This document shows positions 1-12,080 of a DNA stretch of 64,000 nt, one piece after another (positions within the stretch are counted from its first letter, which is position 1; each line of letters starts with the position of its first letter). The position numbers and the translations under genes were made by a program. The notes below the pieces were generated by a model, which was not told the origin of the DNA, did no database searches, and saw nothing but the letters and a program-made list of their open reading frames with translations. This DNA is from Rhyacophila brunnea (lineage: Eukaryota > Arthropoda > Insecta > Trichoptera > Rhyacophilidae). The DNA lies in NCBI GenBank assembly GCA_022495005.1, contig JAGYXB010001962.1:1178001-1242000 (forward strand). Direction: 5' to 3'.

Positions 1-297
1 GGTGTCGCGCTCGATATAATATAGGAGGCCTTTGTATTCGAATAAAGGGCCCTTTATATTATGTTTATGAACGCTCCTAGAGCTAATGAGCAAACGCATC
101 ATTTGGCGTTATAAATTAGAACATAAAACTGGCTGCGGTAATAAAAACAGGTGTATCGGCGGCTTGAGAATATAGTGGCCGACGGAAAAGTGTACCGGAC
201 ACACGTTGACTCATTAACTCTGGGGCATTCATAAACATAATACAAAGGCCCCTTACTCGAATACAAAGGCCTCCTATATTATATCGAGCGCGATACC
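1..297. repeat. Foldback MITE, family A
   Basis: The two ends are inverted copies: the left end reads GGTGTCGCGCTCGATATAAT and the right end reads its near-exact reverse complement. The similarity continues inward for about 100 bases on each side (AGGAGGCCTTTGTATTCGA and its partner), so the element can fold into a long hairpin. It may extend left of the window. A partial copy lies at 36761-36984. No coding capacity is seen; class not determined. Confidence 0.75.
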
Positions 298-468
298 GGT
301 GTCCCGTCTGAATCGGGCCATATCTACCAACACATTTAAATATCCATCCAATATTTCAATAACAATTAAATTAAAATTAATGAAATTTGATATTAATATT
401 TAATAATGCATCATTGACACTAAACCAAGTATTCTAAATTGTTAACAAAAAACAATATATGAAGCAAT

Positions 469-905
469 AAACATAGCTTAAGACATAGCTGATAATCAGT
501 ATCTTTAAAATTATCTACAAATGTGGTAATCTTGCCCATTTTTTGAATAATAAAATGCCTAATTATTGTAAAATTTGGGATCACAAAGATTATAAATATA
601 TTTTTTTATCGTAAATATTTCACCATAATAATGTCAACATAAATTTTACTAATGGTTTTATAAATGCGTTTAAAAATTAGTAAATCTAAAAACACCACTG
701 CACATAGATGTACTTACTGAAATATGACTATTCTAAAACATGTAATAAAAATATTTTATGCAGTCATTAAATGTTTAAAATAAATATAAAGGATAATAAG
801 GCTTCAAAATTATATAAATAGATTATCTACAACGTTTAAGGAATGTTCAGGCTAATGCTTTGAAAATACCATAAAACCTCCATTTTGACCTACGTTGGGC
901 ATGTG
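469..905 (+). repeat. Dispersed repeat, direct copy at window end
   Basis: About 440 bases are repeated in direct orientation at 63495-63954 with scattered substitutions and small indels. Shared landmarks include GATAATCAGTATCTTTAAAA, ATCTTGCCCATTTTTTGAAT and GGTTTTATAAATGCGTTTAA. AT-rich and without a sustained reading frame. Its class is unknown; the two copies are about 63 kb apart. Confidence 0.75.
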
Positions 906-986
906 GGCCGTTAATAAGTTAACAATAAATATAATTTAATATAATCATATTACAAACTACTGTTAAACTAAACTACTGTCATTGTG

Positions 987-1656
987 CAGTGGCGAAGGGT
1001 GAAGGTAAGCTATTAGAGCCCAATGCTTATGGGCCCTTTTAATAAATTTTGTAATTAACGTGTTAATTTGCATTTGAAAAGCAATTAGCAAAAACACAAT
1101 TTTGTACTGCCCGTAAACATTGGGTTAAGATCCGACATAAATAGTGCACATTATTTTTTTTTAAATCAGAACACAATTTACATAAACATTTACATATGGT
1201 GCTGGTTAGTTTTAAAAAATCAAATAAGCCCTGACCATAATATTTTTGGTACATTTTGGGCGATCCTGCAAAATTGTGCACACTTTTTCATTCATCGTTT
1301 TTTGTTTTCGTTGAATTAGAAATACATATTACACATGTCGGTTAATTTAAAAAAATCATTAAGCCCTGCCCAAACCAAACTATAATCAATAGAAGTTATT
1401 ATTCAATCTATAAAATATCCAAAATTATGTATCATTTAATGGCATAATTTTAGATATTTTATAAATAGACGAGTATTTTTTGACGATTATCTATTATGGT
1501 TTGGTTTTTGCGGGGCTTAATTGAATTTTAAAAACTTACCATCACCATCTGCAAATTATAGTCTTAGTTCAATGAGAAAAAATACGTATGACTGACAAAG
1601 TTTAGTGTGCACTTTTTATGGCGGATCAACAGCCTACTTCCGTCTTTTGCCACTGA
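987..1656. repeat. hAT-like long-TIR MITE, family B
   Basis: Starts CAGTGGCGAAGGGT and ends CTTTTGCCACTG(A). The arms are inverted copies over much of their length (TAGTGCACATTA... on the left against ...GTGTGCACTTTTTATGGCGG on the right). The flanks TCATTGTG and TCATTGGG look like an 8-bp target duplication with one mismatch, the size expected of hAT elements. A left-arm copy is at 52630-53093 and a right-arm fragment at 4572-4745. Short frames inside, such as 1063-1281 minus, have no recognisable coding character. Confidence 0.65.
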
Positions 1657-2048
1657 TCATTGGGCCTCTACGCCTGTTGTGGTTTTAAAAAGAATATAAG
1701 TATATGTTTAAACATTTTTTTACAGACAAAAAAGCCTAATGGAATCTATCCAATAAAAATAAATCAATGGATTTAACTTATTATAATAATATAATATACC
1801 TATATACAAAAAAATTAGGTCCTACCTCCATATTTTAAGAGCAGATGAAATCCTTTAAATCAGTATAACTTATTGCTACGGCACGACCGATCTACAATCA
1901 ATATCGATAAAATAGTGACAACTTTAATAATATAATATTATTATCTACAAGTAAAGATGGTAGGTAGGTAGTATCCATTTCTTAACAAACAACCTATGGC
2001 ACGTGTGCTACCTGTAGCAAGTTCGGAAAATCTGGTGACATAATTATA
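1657..2048. other. Unannotated AT-rich spacer
   Basis: No gene, RNA or clear repeat boundary is visible; AT-rich sequence only. Confidence 0.5.
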
Positions 2049-2447
2049 TCGACTGTAGAAAGGAAAAAGGACGTAACCCTTAGTTTTTTCAAAATGGGTT
2101 TTATTGGATAATAACGTTTTAAATGACTAAATACACATTGCGTCCAAAGGATGTAAGCTGCAAATGCCGATTTATTATTTAAATTTGGCTAACAATTTAA
2201 AAAAAAAGTAGGAAGTGAAGTAGGAAAAACGACTTAACCATCATTTTTGTTGGTTTTTCTTTAATTAACTCAATAATTAATATCTGATTAGGAATATAAA
2301 AACTAATTTATTATTTATCATGCACTTCAAGGTTATATATTATACGTTGTATTTAAACTTTGACCGAAAACCATAACAAAAACGTTTTTGTGACTCCTAT
2401 AAAATTTAATTTGTGTGGATTACGTCCTTTTTCCTTTCTACAGTCGA
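2049..2447. repeat. MITE with perfect short TIRs, TA target
   Basis: TCGACTGTAGAAAGGAAAAA at the left is matched by the inverted TTTTTCCTTTCTACAGTCGA at the right, continuing into GGACGTAA / TTACGTCC. Each end is flanked by TA, compatible with a Tc1/mariner-type target duplication. About 400 bp, non-coding. Confidence 0.7.
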
Positions 2448-2813
2448 TATGTATGTGCACAATAATAATAATATACGTTGACTCTAAACAGGGATAGGGC
2501 TCTTATACGAATTCCGTATTATAAATTTGAAGAGTATGATTTGAGTTACCCCATCTCAGTGAGATTCCGTATGGATTTGATGAACATGCTTTGCATAGGG
2601 GTGGCATATAATAAAAGGCGATGAGTGAAGGAATGAATAATTAGAAATTATCAACATCTTAGTTTAAAAAAATGATAGAAGCATAAAAGATGCCGACAAC
2701 ATATAACTATTGTCGCATTGTAACTAAGATTTGTATTTTATACACCGTTGATACATTTTTTAATACATATTATTTATAATGACTAGATACATGTTATTAC
2801 AATTTAGCTTTAA

Positions 2814-3314
2814 AGCGATGTCTTTGCCTACCAGAGGTACCTGGCAGAAAAATACGGAGCTTGCAATTCGAGACATTTTTTTGATAATTTACAATTTTAA
2901 GTGTATTACTTAATAAATATGTATCTGAAATCATTAAAAAGAAAAAAGTCAAAGATAAACTGACAATAATTGTAAAAAAATGTTATCAAATATGAATATG
3001 TCAAATGACCCCATCTTATTATTACATATATTTTATGGTAATATTTATTATTAAAATTTAGTTTATTTAATTTTCTATTCTACACTCAAGAGATTTTTGA
3101 CTAATTCATAATTTTAATATTTTTTATATTTATTTAAAAAAAACATCGATTTTTTATAAAAATATAAATGTGTATAACATGAAATCCTTTTTATTTATAT
3201 CAAATCGAGCTTCAATATTGGGACCATACCTAAATAAGATATCAAAAAAAATGTCTCAAATTGCAAGCTCCGTTTTTTTCCGCTAGGCGCCTCTGGTAGG
3301 TAAAGACATCGCCC
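2814..3314. repeat. TIR element, family D
   Basis: The inverted ends GCGATGTCTTTGCCTACCAG and CTGGTAGGTAAAGACATCGC are followed inward by matching tracts (CGGAGCTTGCAATT...GAGACATTTTTTTGATA and its inverse), giving TIRs of about 75 bp. A fragment of the same end is near 41860-41930. Non-coding MITE of undetermined superfamily. Confidence 0.65.
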
Positions 3315-5976
3315 TAATCGAGCTTCAATAATATTAAGACCATAGGTACCTAAATAAGATTAAGTTTTCAGAATTATTACTTTTACCCACTCCATGTAAA
3401 ATATATTATAATTCCATGAAAACGAGATGGCAGCACAGATTGAAGCCATAGATTAAATAATCTAGGGCCTAGTGCTAGAAGTGAATATGTCAAATATATC
3501 GATCGTACAAAATAAATCTGAATTCCTAACAAAATAATCCGTATAAATACAATAGTTGAAGACAGATGGCTCTGTTGCATATTTTTTACCTTCGACGCGA
3601 ATTCTAAATTCAATACTTGAAGATTCTGATGACAGATGCTTCTGTTTTTTTTTTTTTTTTAATTTTATTATGTTTTTAATCTATTTTTCTTGGGAATCTA
3701 CATAAGGGAAGTTTTAAATAATCGATTAGTATGGAGACTTCGCCACTGCTATAATATGTACCTACTTAAATACACATTTTTAGTTTTATTGGTACACAAG
3801 CATAAGGAGGTTCGCCATCGCTGATCCAAATTATTTATCAATGATAAATAACTATATTTAATCTATAGAACAAATTAATCATAGATTACAGGCGTGTAGG
3901 TATATATATAATATATACGCTACTGTATTTATAATACGTATGTGTATAATGTATTGTATAATACATTGTGTACTATTCTATATTTTTTATTATGCGAATA
4001 CACGAAAAGGCCTATTTTATAATACAGATTACAACTCTTTTAAGCCGGCCATTCTAAAACAGTCGAACTTGATTATTACGATCACGGAAATAGAGAGATC
4101 TCGGATGTAATGAGGAAACATTCGTTAACATTTTAGTTTATGATTTTCTCCATACATTTATTCAATATTATTACGAGCTACTTCTCGGGTATACCGAGCA
4201 AAACTGTTAATGTGTCGATCATTTAAAAACATTTTCAACCCTAAGCAATAAAATCCGACCGGGCAGTTAACTAGACTGATGCCGCCGGGATCGGATTACG
4301 TCTAAGTACCTAATTAGTGTTTTCGCCGACAACATAGAAAAAGTATCCACGCATAGGTATGGTTAAAATTGCATGTAAAGATCCAAGCTTTGTGAAGGCA
4401 GTAGGTACCTACCAGCGCCAGCGGCTCAGCAATTCATTATAATAAACAACTTATTCTGTAGTTTATGAATGAAATGCTTGTTTCGGAGATTTTTACGATA
4501 GTTTTCAGATTTTTTATGTTCTATGCTTAAATAGAACGTGGCGCGAAAAATGTTATAAAACGAGTAATGAATGGAAAAGTGTGCACAATTTTGTCGTATC
4601 ACCCAAAGTATACCAAAACTATTATGGCTTGGTTTAGGCAGGGTTTAATTGATTTTTAGAAACTAACCAACACTAGTCAAAGTTTAATGTGCACTATTTA
4701 TCTATTACAGCTCATAACAGTCTACCGCTTCCCTTCGCTACTGCGAGATATATACGGTAAAGAGAAAGACAGCTGATATTAGCCGCATTTGAAATGTGAT
4801 GATGGAAGCGGATGCTAGGTATCGTTGATGGCTAAAAAACGAAAAAATTTAATGATTCTATCATGAGCGAACTTGAGATTCGAGTTAATCTCTAATCAAT
4901 TTGCCTACGCCGGAATCTCGTTTTTTTCCGCAGAGATGATGGCAATCTAGGAAAACTCGTGGCTTATCAGGTGGATAGTCGGAGAGGATGATAAAGAACT
5001 CCCTATAAATGGAAGAATCGAATTAGGAAATCAATATATTTTCCACTAAAGGCTTAATTAAATTGGCAGACGCGCAGACCCAACCCGATCCAACAACCGT
5101 CGTGGCTAACGTTTCAACACTATTTGTTATTACACGCAACGATTCAATCGCATTGTTCCTTGCTTTTGATTGGTTTAAATAAACATAGTGTTGCTATCAT
5201 TAAAAATATAGGTGGACCGCAAACTAGATATTTCTTAGATTGATGGCTACACTAAACGTATTTCCGCGCAATTTTACGTCAAAAAACTGAGCTGTCAAAC
5301 CTAGCGAGCATCTGTTGAAATTTGCGCGGACGTTTGACATTTATAGAAAGTTTTGTATACTTATTGTTAATTTACATCGTGAATAACTAGGCGAGCTTGA
5401 ATTAATTGTATAGAGTATGGGTATATTTCAACTGGCGTGTATTGATTCGACGAGGACCTCAGCGCTAGTCCATACATTTTTTTGAGATTTCGCCATCTTG
5501 TAGTTGTTAAAATCGATCAGTCAATGACAATGACCGTTTGCGTGGCTCGCGAGCGGGCGCGTATTCGGCTATTTTCGTATCCTTTCTTAACACAAGCTAC
5601 TTAAGGCTGACAAGGGAAGAGCTAGGCCATGAAGGTGAACGTCAGACTACCGAATCATCCAGATAAGGCCATTTGTGACACCATTACATCAAAATGTAAA
5701 CATTTTATTAATTATATTGTGTATGTAAAAACGATAGTTTTATTTACACATTAGGTATATTAAAACATACATACAATAAAGTATACAGGGAATAAAATAA
5801 AAATGAGCTGAGCAGCATCTATCAATAATATTTAGTTTTGACGCAAGGATTTCTGCAGTTTAGGGCATAATTATAATTATTATTACTGGTTAAACCTATC
5901 TGGTTTTTTACATGGAATTTAATCGACAGGTTTTATTTTTAATTTTATAGTTATTAAAATATTTATAGTTATTAAA
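3315..5976. other. Non-coding AT-rich stretch with repeat fragments
   Basis: No supportable gene. Contains a right-arm fragment of MITE family B (about 4572-4745), a short poly-T run near 3644 and a partial inverted pair around 5255-5340. The small frame at 3383-3613 minus lacks features of a real protein. Confidence 0.5.
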
Positions 5977-6486
5977 CGCCTTACCACTATATGGAAGGAT
6001 CGGAGAATTTCGATTGCCACAAAAATTATGCTTATGCAAACATTAGTGTTCTCGATATTTCTATACGGAGCCGAGTCGTGGACCCTGAAGGCAAGATAAC
6101 GGAAGGCAATTAATGCCTTTGAGATGTGGTGTTAGCGCCGAATGCTTCGCATTTCTTGGACAGAGCACAGGACGAACCAGTCAATTATTCAGAGACTGAA
6201 GATAAAGGAACGGCTCTCGACGATAGGTCTGAGAAGAATTCTACAGTTTTTTGGACATATTGTCAGGCGCGGACAGGACAATCTGGAGAGACTGGTAGTT
6301 TTGGGTAGCCTCCAGGGAAGGCGAAGCAGAGAAAGAGCGTCTGCGCGATGGAGCGACCAAGTGAAAGAGCTGACTGGGGGCACCATCCATTCTGCCCTGA
6401 GAGAAGCGGAAGATCGAGAAGGATGGAAAGTCTTGGTCGCTCAAAGGATGGCAAAATTTAAATGTGGTCATGATCCTCAGCCATGA
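5977..6486 (+). pseudogene. 5'-truncated LINE, RTE-like reverse transcriptase C-terminus
   Basis: A single + frame encodes the C-terminal part of an endonuclease-reverse transcriptase of the type common in insect genomes. It starts RLTTIWKDRR, then has the thumb-like MLMQTLVFSIFLYGAESW block, RRMLRISWTEHRTNQ, LRRILQFFGHIVRR, RWSDQVKEL and ends GHDPQP before a stop. Two in-frame stops, TAA at 6097 and TAG at 6133, disrupt it, and the endonuclease and catalytic palm are missing. It is a dead, 5'-truncated insertion. A shorter antisense fragment of the same 3' end is at 45892-46022. Confidence 0.85.
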
Positions 6487-6633
6487 TTGCACGACCAAGA
6501 AGAGAGAAAATATAAAATGCTTTGCAAAACTGTGAGCATAAATTTACAGCACATTCTCAAATCTTGTGAATTATCCCTTGAATAAAAGAAACAGTTTACT
6601 AAATTATTCGCAATAATTATATAATACAAGTAC
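6487..6633. other. LINE 3' tail and spacer
   Basis: Purine-rich sequence after the LINE stop (AAGAAGAGAGAAAATATAAA) probably belongs to its 3' end; then AT-rich spacer. Confidence 0.4.
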
Positions 6634-6858
6634 TAGCGCTCGAAATCGAAAAGTTTACTAACCGGAGCGCTCGTCAATTTTCTGAAGATAATTACATAAT
6701 TATCAAATTTTATAAAAATAAGTGTGTTAGATTTTTTATTATATAGCCTATCTAATTCAGACGGTCAACTTATTTTTTTCACAAGACGGAGCAATAATTT
6801 TACCAATTTCACGAACCGGAACGGCGCTCTGGTGCGCTTCGGTCCGTTTCGAGCCCTG
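6634..6858. repeat. hAT-like MITE, family E, copy 1
   Basis: Ends TAGCGCTCGAAAT and TTTCGAGCCCTG are inverted. Flanks ACAAGTAC and GCAAGTAC form an 8-bp duplication with one mismatch. Inside, ACCGGAGCGCTCG and CGGAACGGCGCTC recur in all four copies (6634, 7138, 23514, 26678). About 225 bp, non-coding. Confidence 0.75.
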
Positions 6859-7137
6859 GCAAGTACTTTATAACTAGCGATACTAGTGATACAAGTGTCG
6901 GTTAGTAATTGTTACCCTGGTTTGAAACATAAAAACCGACAGCTAAAAACTAACTCGATTAGAATTTCATGTAAAAACTACTAGTTAATTTCATATTTAT
7001 TATATAGAATGCGCGTAGCCTAATTTAGTAAAGCACATATACGTCAATCCAGTGAATACATCTCGTATATTATGGTTGTTGATTTAAATTACATGTGCAC
7101 CTATATAGAAGACTTATAAAGTGTCAATAGCATCAAG

Positions 7138-7364
7138 CAGCGCTCGAAATGAAAAATTTTACGAACCGGAGAGTTCGATAACTTTATAAAAATATTAACA
7201 TAGTTATCTAATTATACGTGTATTTTATAAAAATGAGTGTGTCAGATTCTTTTGTTATATGGCATATCTAGCTCAGATGGTTAAATTAATATTTCCACGA
7301 GACGGAGCGATAATTTTGTGGATTTTATGAACTGGAACGGTGCTCCAGTACATTTCAAGCCCTG
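7138..7364. repeat. hAT-like MITE, family E, copy 2
   Basis: Starts CAGCGCTCGAAATG and ends CATTTCAAGCCCTG. Same internal sequence as the copy 280 bp upstream, in the same orientation. The flanks GCATCAAG and TGATCAAG resemble an eroded 8-bp target duplication. Confidence 0.7.
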
Positions 7365-8721
7365 ATCAAGACGATATTAATAGTTTTATATCAACTTCGG
7401 ATGATATCACGAAAATGCTCTAATCTCTACTTAAAAATGGTTGATATTCAGAAATCTCACTTAAGATAACAGTAGGTAGAAAGATCCAACGAGAGATTAC
7501 TTTTAATCCATCAAAGTCCACTGATTTTACGATTTTATTTATCTAGAAAACTAACTGATTATAATTAGTATATTTTATAGTTATTATTATAAATACAATA
7601 TGACAAAAATAATAATAATTACCTACTATGGTATCACTTTCCTAGAAAACAATCTAACATTGACATAAGCACACAAAAAAGAGGCCAAAGTGAATATTTA
7701 TGATATATTACATTAATTTACTGTTTGTTGATAATTAAAATGTTGTCAATTAAAAAAATCAAAAAAAAAATTACACCTAATCTGAAATAACCAAAATTAT
7801 TTTAATCAGTGATTAATTACGCGTAGGGTATAACTTAAATGCAAATAAAATGGTATTGAAATTATTTTTTACTATCTATACCAGTGATTCCCAACCAGAG
7901 TTCCGTAAGGTGTGCCAGGGGCTCCCCGAAAATCTTGCGAAAAAAGTTTAACTCGAAACGTTTTTCATAATAATGACGTAAAGGTTTAAGATTTTTAATT
8001 TGAGGTTATATGTAACAAAGCTGTAGTTCATATTGAAGTAGTTAGAGTTTTACTTAGTATGGACATATTTGTAGCAACGAGGGATGAAGGAATACAGTGA
8101 GTATCAGGTTGTCATTATTAAACGTCACCGCCTACTACGCACTGCTCATCTTGTTTCTGTCAAAGCTTTGCACGTACGTTTACATTATAGTAACAGCAAA
8201 GCATTAATGTTGGTGCCTACTTTTATTGAATGATTTCAATTAATATGGAATTGTGTTAATATACATGGGATAAGTACTATTATTTAAACATTTTTTTTCG
8301 AAATTCAGTTATCTACAATATAATAATAAATAAATACTTACATTAAAATTTCCAATGCAAGAAGTCAGTTCATGCGTTAGAAAATGTGGTGGAAATTTAA
8401 GGAGGAGTGAGACTAAGGCCCTTCTTCCATACAGTAACTGAAATCCGACGTAACTGAAACTCCAATATATAGCTAATGCATTTCAACGGCGGCTCGCTGA
8501 CGGCAAGACTGGAATCTCTCAGTTTCAAAACGTCCGCAACTGAAACCGAGGAAACGCGATATGCTAGTCTCCCAGTCTCTCAGTTGCCTGTCATTCACTA
8601 AACAGTGGAACCAATATCAGTAGATTCGATGAAAAAAATCGTATTTTCTTACCAAAATTGGTAGCACTTCTAAACAAGTGTCATGCCATAACAAGATTAC
8701 AAGACGTCAAACGTAAAAAAT

Positions 8722-8853
8722 ATGGGCGAACAGACTTTTGATTTAAATTTTGTGGCAGAAGTCGAAAAACACTGCTGCCTGTATAATTACAGGCTACCAG
8801 ATTATTCCCGTATAAATATTACGGAAAAGGCTTGGAATGAAGTAGGAAAGTAG
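8722..8853 (+). pseudogene. MADF-domain N-terminus, Harbinger accessory gene
   Basis: The 43-codon frame begins at an ATG and reads FDLNFVAEVEKHCCLYN followed by DYSRINITEKAWNEVGK, the pattern of the first half of a MADF DNA-binding domain (hydrophobic helix, HxxLY, DY, AWxEV). A TAG then ends it, before the rest of the domain. In animal PIF/Harbinger elements a Myb/SANT- or MADF-type DNA-binding protein is encoded next to the transposase, which fits the TAA-flanked element around it. Truncated and almost certainly non-functional. Confidence 0.65.
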
Positions 8854-8990
8854 GTTTTCTTGGACATTCTATAAAAAGCGAGAAATTTGGAATCCGTTTC
8901 TCGAAGTTCCTTGGCAACAGCGAATAGTCTGCAGTTTATATTTTTGTCTATATAAGGATGAATCAAAAATCTTCTTTTATGTTGTCTCAT
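8802..8990 (-). pseudogene. Harbinger transposase N-terminal fragment
   Basis: The minus frame of 62 codons reads KRRFLIHPYIDKN, then LFAVAKELRETDSKF, then FLAFYRMSKKTYF. This resembles the N-terminal part of Harbinger DDE transposases (RRxWVxP, then an acidic helix, then FxxFxRMSxxxFxxLL). The catalytic DDE region is absent and the frame ends in sequence antisense to the MADF fragment, so an internal deletion has joined the two genes. Remnant only. Confidence 0.55.
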
Positions 8991-9908
8991 TTATCTGTAA
9001 TATTGGTAGGTATAGAACCAAAGCCTCCGTCACTCGAAGTCATTATTTATTAGTTAATATTAAGCGTACAAAAGGGTTTTCTGATCTCCTTATTGAGGAT
9101 TCTATGGACAGGATAATAAACTAAACAGAGTGATGTATTCTAGTAAATGCATCAGCGTGCCTGTTGTCAGCTTTTCTCAGAAAATTTATGGTACAATTTG
9201 CAACACCGGCCTCGTGTAAAAAACAGCTGCTGGTCCAGTTTGAGGTTACGAGTTTATTATTTCAAGTGAGTTACAGTAGCCCTGTGTACGAAGCACCAGT
9301 CACAGGCCAGTTTAGAGTTCCATCACCAACCAGTTCCATCGGATTTCACTTGCTGCGTGGGAGGAGGGCCTAATAAGTAAAAACAATGATGTAGATTCTG
9401 TTTGGTGACAAAATTCTCGTCTGCGGTGCAATATACAATATATTGGTTAATTATTTTATATACATACGTAACATTTTGATCAGATATACTATTTTTGCTT
9501 TTTGTTCTAGTCAGGAGATTTTACAAAAACCTTCAAGGGCTCCTATATACAAAAAAGGTTGGGAATCACATGTATTTCTCAACAATTCGTACCTATTGTT
9601 ATAATTTTTCAATCAGTTTACCTAGTAGATTAATTATTTATAAAGCTAATATCTACTATTTCAATTGACTTATTTTTTTCTTATCTTATCTTAAGTCGAT
9701 TTCATGCATAATTTGAGACAGGTAAGCTTATTAGCGAAAATTTTATCGGTTTACCAAAAACAAACAATATAAAATTTTTTATAACATGTTTAATTATATA
9801 ATCTAATCAATATCATTATTAGTTTTATGAAAAAAATCGATACTAATCAGTATCTAAAACTGCTTTATTTTTATTAATATTTTATAGCGATATCACTGTT
9901 GCTATCAG

Positions 9909-10240
9909 CGGGTCTATTCTATACAAAAGGCTGCTTTCGTCCGCTAAAACCGCTAACTAGGATATGTTTGTATCAAATTATTAACACGTATTATAACAAT
10001 TATAATTAGCCGGTATTAATTGTTGCAATAAATGATATATTTTAACGGCATGCCCCCTGCCTGTGCTAAAATTTAGAGCATGGGCGATAGAGAGAGAGCG
10101 AGAAAGAGACAGTTTCGAGTGATTAACTGATTACAATACAATTATAATATTTCAATATAAAATGTATGTAACAAATACTAACACATTATCACGTTAGCAC
10201 GTTAGCGGTCGATAGTCGCCTTTTGTATAGAATAGACCCG
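9909..10240. repeat. TIR MITE, family F, copy 1
   Basis: CGGGTCTATTCTATACAAAA at the left is perfectly inverted at the right (TTTTGTATAGAATAGACCCG), followed inward by GCTAACGTG-like inverted tracts. Other copies are at 18952-19279, 19314-19573 and 40589-40866. Non-coding. Confidence 0.8.
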
Positions 10241-10635
10241 CAGGTGTGATATTGAGCTGTTAAGTTAGGCGTGTCGATATTATTATCTGTTTACATTACA
10301 AAACTTTAATTATAAAGATACAGTAGTACATAATATTGATGATTATTATTGGCAGTAAAATGATTTTCGTAAGAATTGGGTTGAAATTCTTGAATCATTA
10401 AAGCGCACGTCGTCAGCTGCCAAACTAATATCAATTATTTGTTATTAAAATTATTTATTAGATTAGAATAATTTCCATGTCTGGTTTTTTATAATATATC
10501 ATATTATATTTGTCAATTATTTTAATACTTGTGAAAAATATCAGGGTACAAGAAACGGATAAAAAAGTATAAATACTTTAGTGATAGGCAATATAATATA
10601 GAGCAGAAACCCTTCGCCATCGAGGGCGCAATTTA

Positions 10636-11716
10636 GGCCATCCGCTCACGCAGAAACTAAAATCTGACGAACTGGTTGACTTTTATCGTCTTAGCAATGG
10701 TCTTAAGGTTCAAATAGACTATATGACGATCGGGCACATATATGCTAAGAGCGATTTAGTGTAAATGATCATATCTATGCCATTCCGACATATTGTATGA
10801 CAGCTCTGATATCGTATTTACACTCTGTGACACAGGACGCCAACACAATAAACGGGTTTTTTGGCATTTATATGATCAATCGTCATAGAGTCTATTTGAG
10901 CCATTAGCTTGTTATTGCTTGTTTAATTCAGTTCAGCGCTACCAATTTTGGTAAGAAAATATGATTTTTCGTCGAATCTACTAACCAATTTTTATGGGTG
11001 ACTGGAAACTGAGAGACTGGGAGACTAAGGCCCTCCTCCTAAGGCGCAACTGAAATCTGGTGGAACTGGTTGGTGATGGTACTCATAAACTGACCAATGT
11101 GATGATTCGCACACGGCGCTACTGAAACCACTTGAAATAATAATCACATAACCTCAAACTGTCAAACTGGACCATCAGCCGTTTTGTACAAAAACCAACA
11201 ACACGCGCGCTGCAGCGTTTACTTGAATAAAATTAAGTTATTTCAATTTTGCTTGTCTTGTACTTTTGACGTCTTGGGTTGTAAATGGTTTTTATATCAT
11301 GACACTTGTTCGCAGTGCTACCAATTTTAGTAAGAAAATAAGATTTTTCACCGAATCTAATGATGTTGGTACCACTGTTTTACGGTGACTGGAAACTTGA
11401 GAGACCGCGCGACTAGCATGTCGCATCTCTTCGCGACCGTTTTGAAGCCGACAGATTCCAGTCTCGCCGTCAGCGAGCCGCCATTGAAATACATTAGCTA
11501 GATACTGGCTGGAATTTTAGTTTCAGTTCCGACGGAGATAAGTTGCGCCGTGGGAGGATGGCCTAACATGTTGAGTCTCTTCGGGTTTGGTCGCGGACGT
11601 TTTGAAACTGAGAGATTTCAGTCTTGCCGTCAGCGAGCCGCCATTGGAATACATTGGCAAGCTGCTAGATACTGGAGTTTCAGTCTCGTCTTTTTTGAGT
11701 ATTCGCGTGAGCGACC
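10636..11716. repeat. Harbinger-like MITE carrying a nested relative
   Basis: GGCCATCCGCTCACGC at the left is matched by GCGTGAGCGACC at the right, each flanked by TTA. A second Harbinger-like MITE (11029-11563) sits inside. The arms share CTGAAA and CCGTCAGCGAGCCGCCATTG tracts with 8440-8520. Confidence 0.6.
11029..11563. repeat. Harbinger-like MITE nested in another
   Basis: Inverted ends GGCCCTCCTCCTAAGGCGCA and TGCGCCGTGGGAGGATGGCC, flanked by TAA on both sides. Small frames crossing it (11523-11868) are not coding. Confidence 0.65.
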
Positions 11717-11879
11717 TTACAATAACACTCGAAAAATGCCAAGGGCGCATAAACTTTGAAAGGTGGTTTCGTAAGGTGGTGTTACTTTTTTTTACTGATT
11801 ATAAATTTTTTAAAACCCTCCTGTTATTACTTTACAGTCATCAAGATTTGCATTTATTATTTTACTAAATTCAACCAAA

Positions 11880-12009
11880 TTTTATACTCAATGATAATGA
11901 TAGTTAACATACATAATTTTGGAAAACACTCTGAGAAAATATATTATAACCAATAGAAAAAATCTTTTTGATAAAAGTATAAATAAAAATAAAAAATAAA
12001 AAGGAATAT
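11880..12009. repeat. Fragment of tRNA-bearing repeat family, left of insertion
   Basis: The sequence resembles the flank of the repeat near 49020-49090 (ACATAATTTT...GAAAAACACT...GAGAAAATATATTATAACCAAT). The matching other side appears at 16433-16560, so the 12010-16430 element seems to have landed inside a copy of this family. Confidence 0.55.
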
Positions 12010-12080
12010 TGTAGCGCGGGACCTCTCACTCGCACCGAATACTTTCTCCCTCGCACCGAGGCCGTCGCCTACAGTCCACG
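12010..12080 (+). repeat. Left terminal inverted repeat of composite
   Basis: Begins TGTAGCGCGGGACCTCTCAC and contains two CTCGCACCGA words and GGCCGTCGCCTACAGTCCACG. Inverted partner at 16350-16430. Confidence 0.85.

Larger units (their letters stand above)
8417..9370. mobile_element. PIF/Harbinger deletion derivative
   Basis: Ends GGCCCTTCTTCCAT and GGGAGGAGGGCC are inverted, each flanked by TAA, the 3-bp target duplication of PIF/Harbinger. It retains the start of a MADF-domain gene on + (8722-8853) and an N-terminal transposase remnant on - (8802-8990), the two genes expected of this superfamily. The middles of both genes are missing, so it is non-autonomous. Related MITE ends occur at 10636-11716 and 11029-11563. 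Confidence 0.8.
7882..9569. repeat. hAT-like element with nested Harbinger insertion
   Basis: CAGTGATTCCCAACC at 7882 is matched by the inverted GGTTGGGAATCAC near 9557-9569, typical of hAT ends. The outer sequence is split by a PIF/Harbinger element at 8417-9370, leaving about 730 bp of hAT-like material, which has no transposase domain that I recognise. The flanks do not give a clean 8-bp duplication. Confidence 0.55.
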
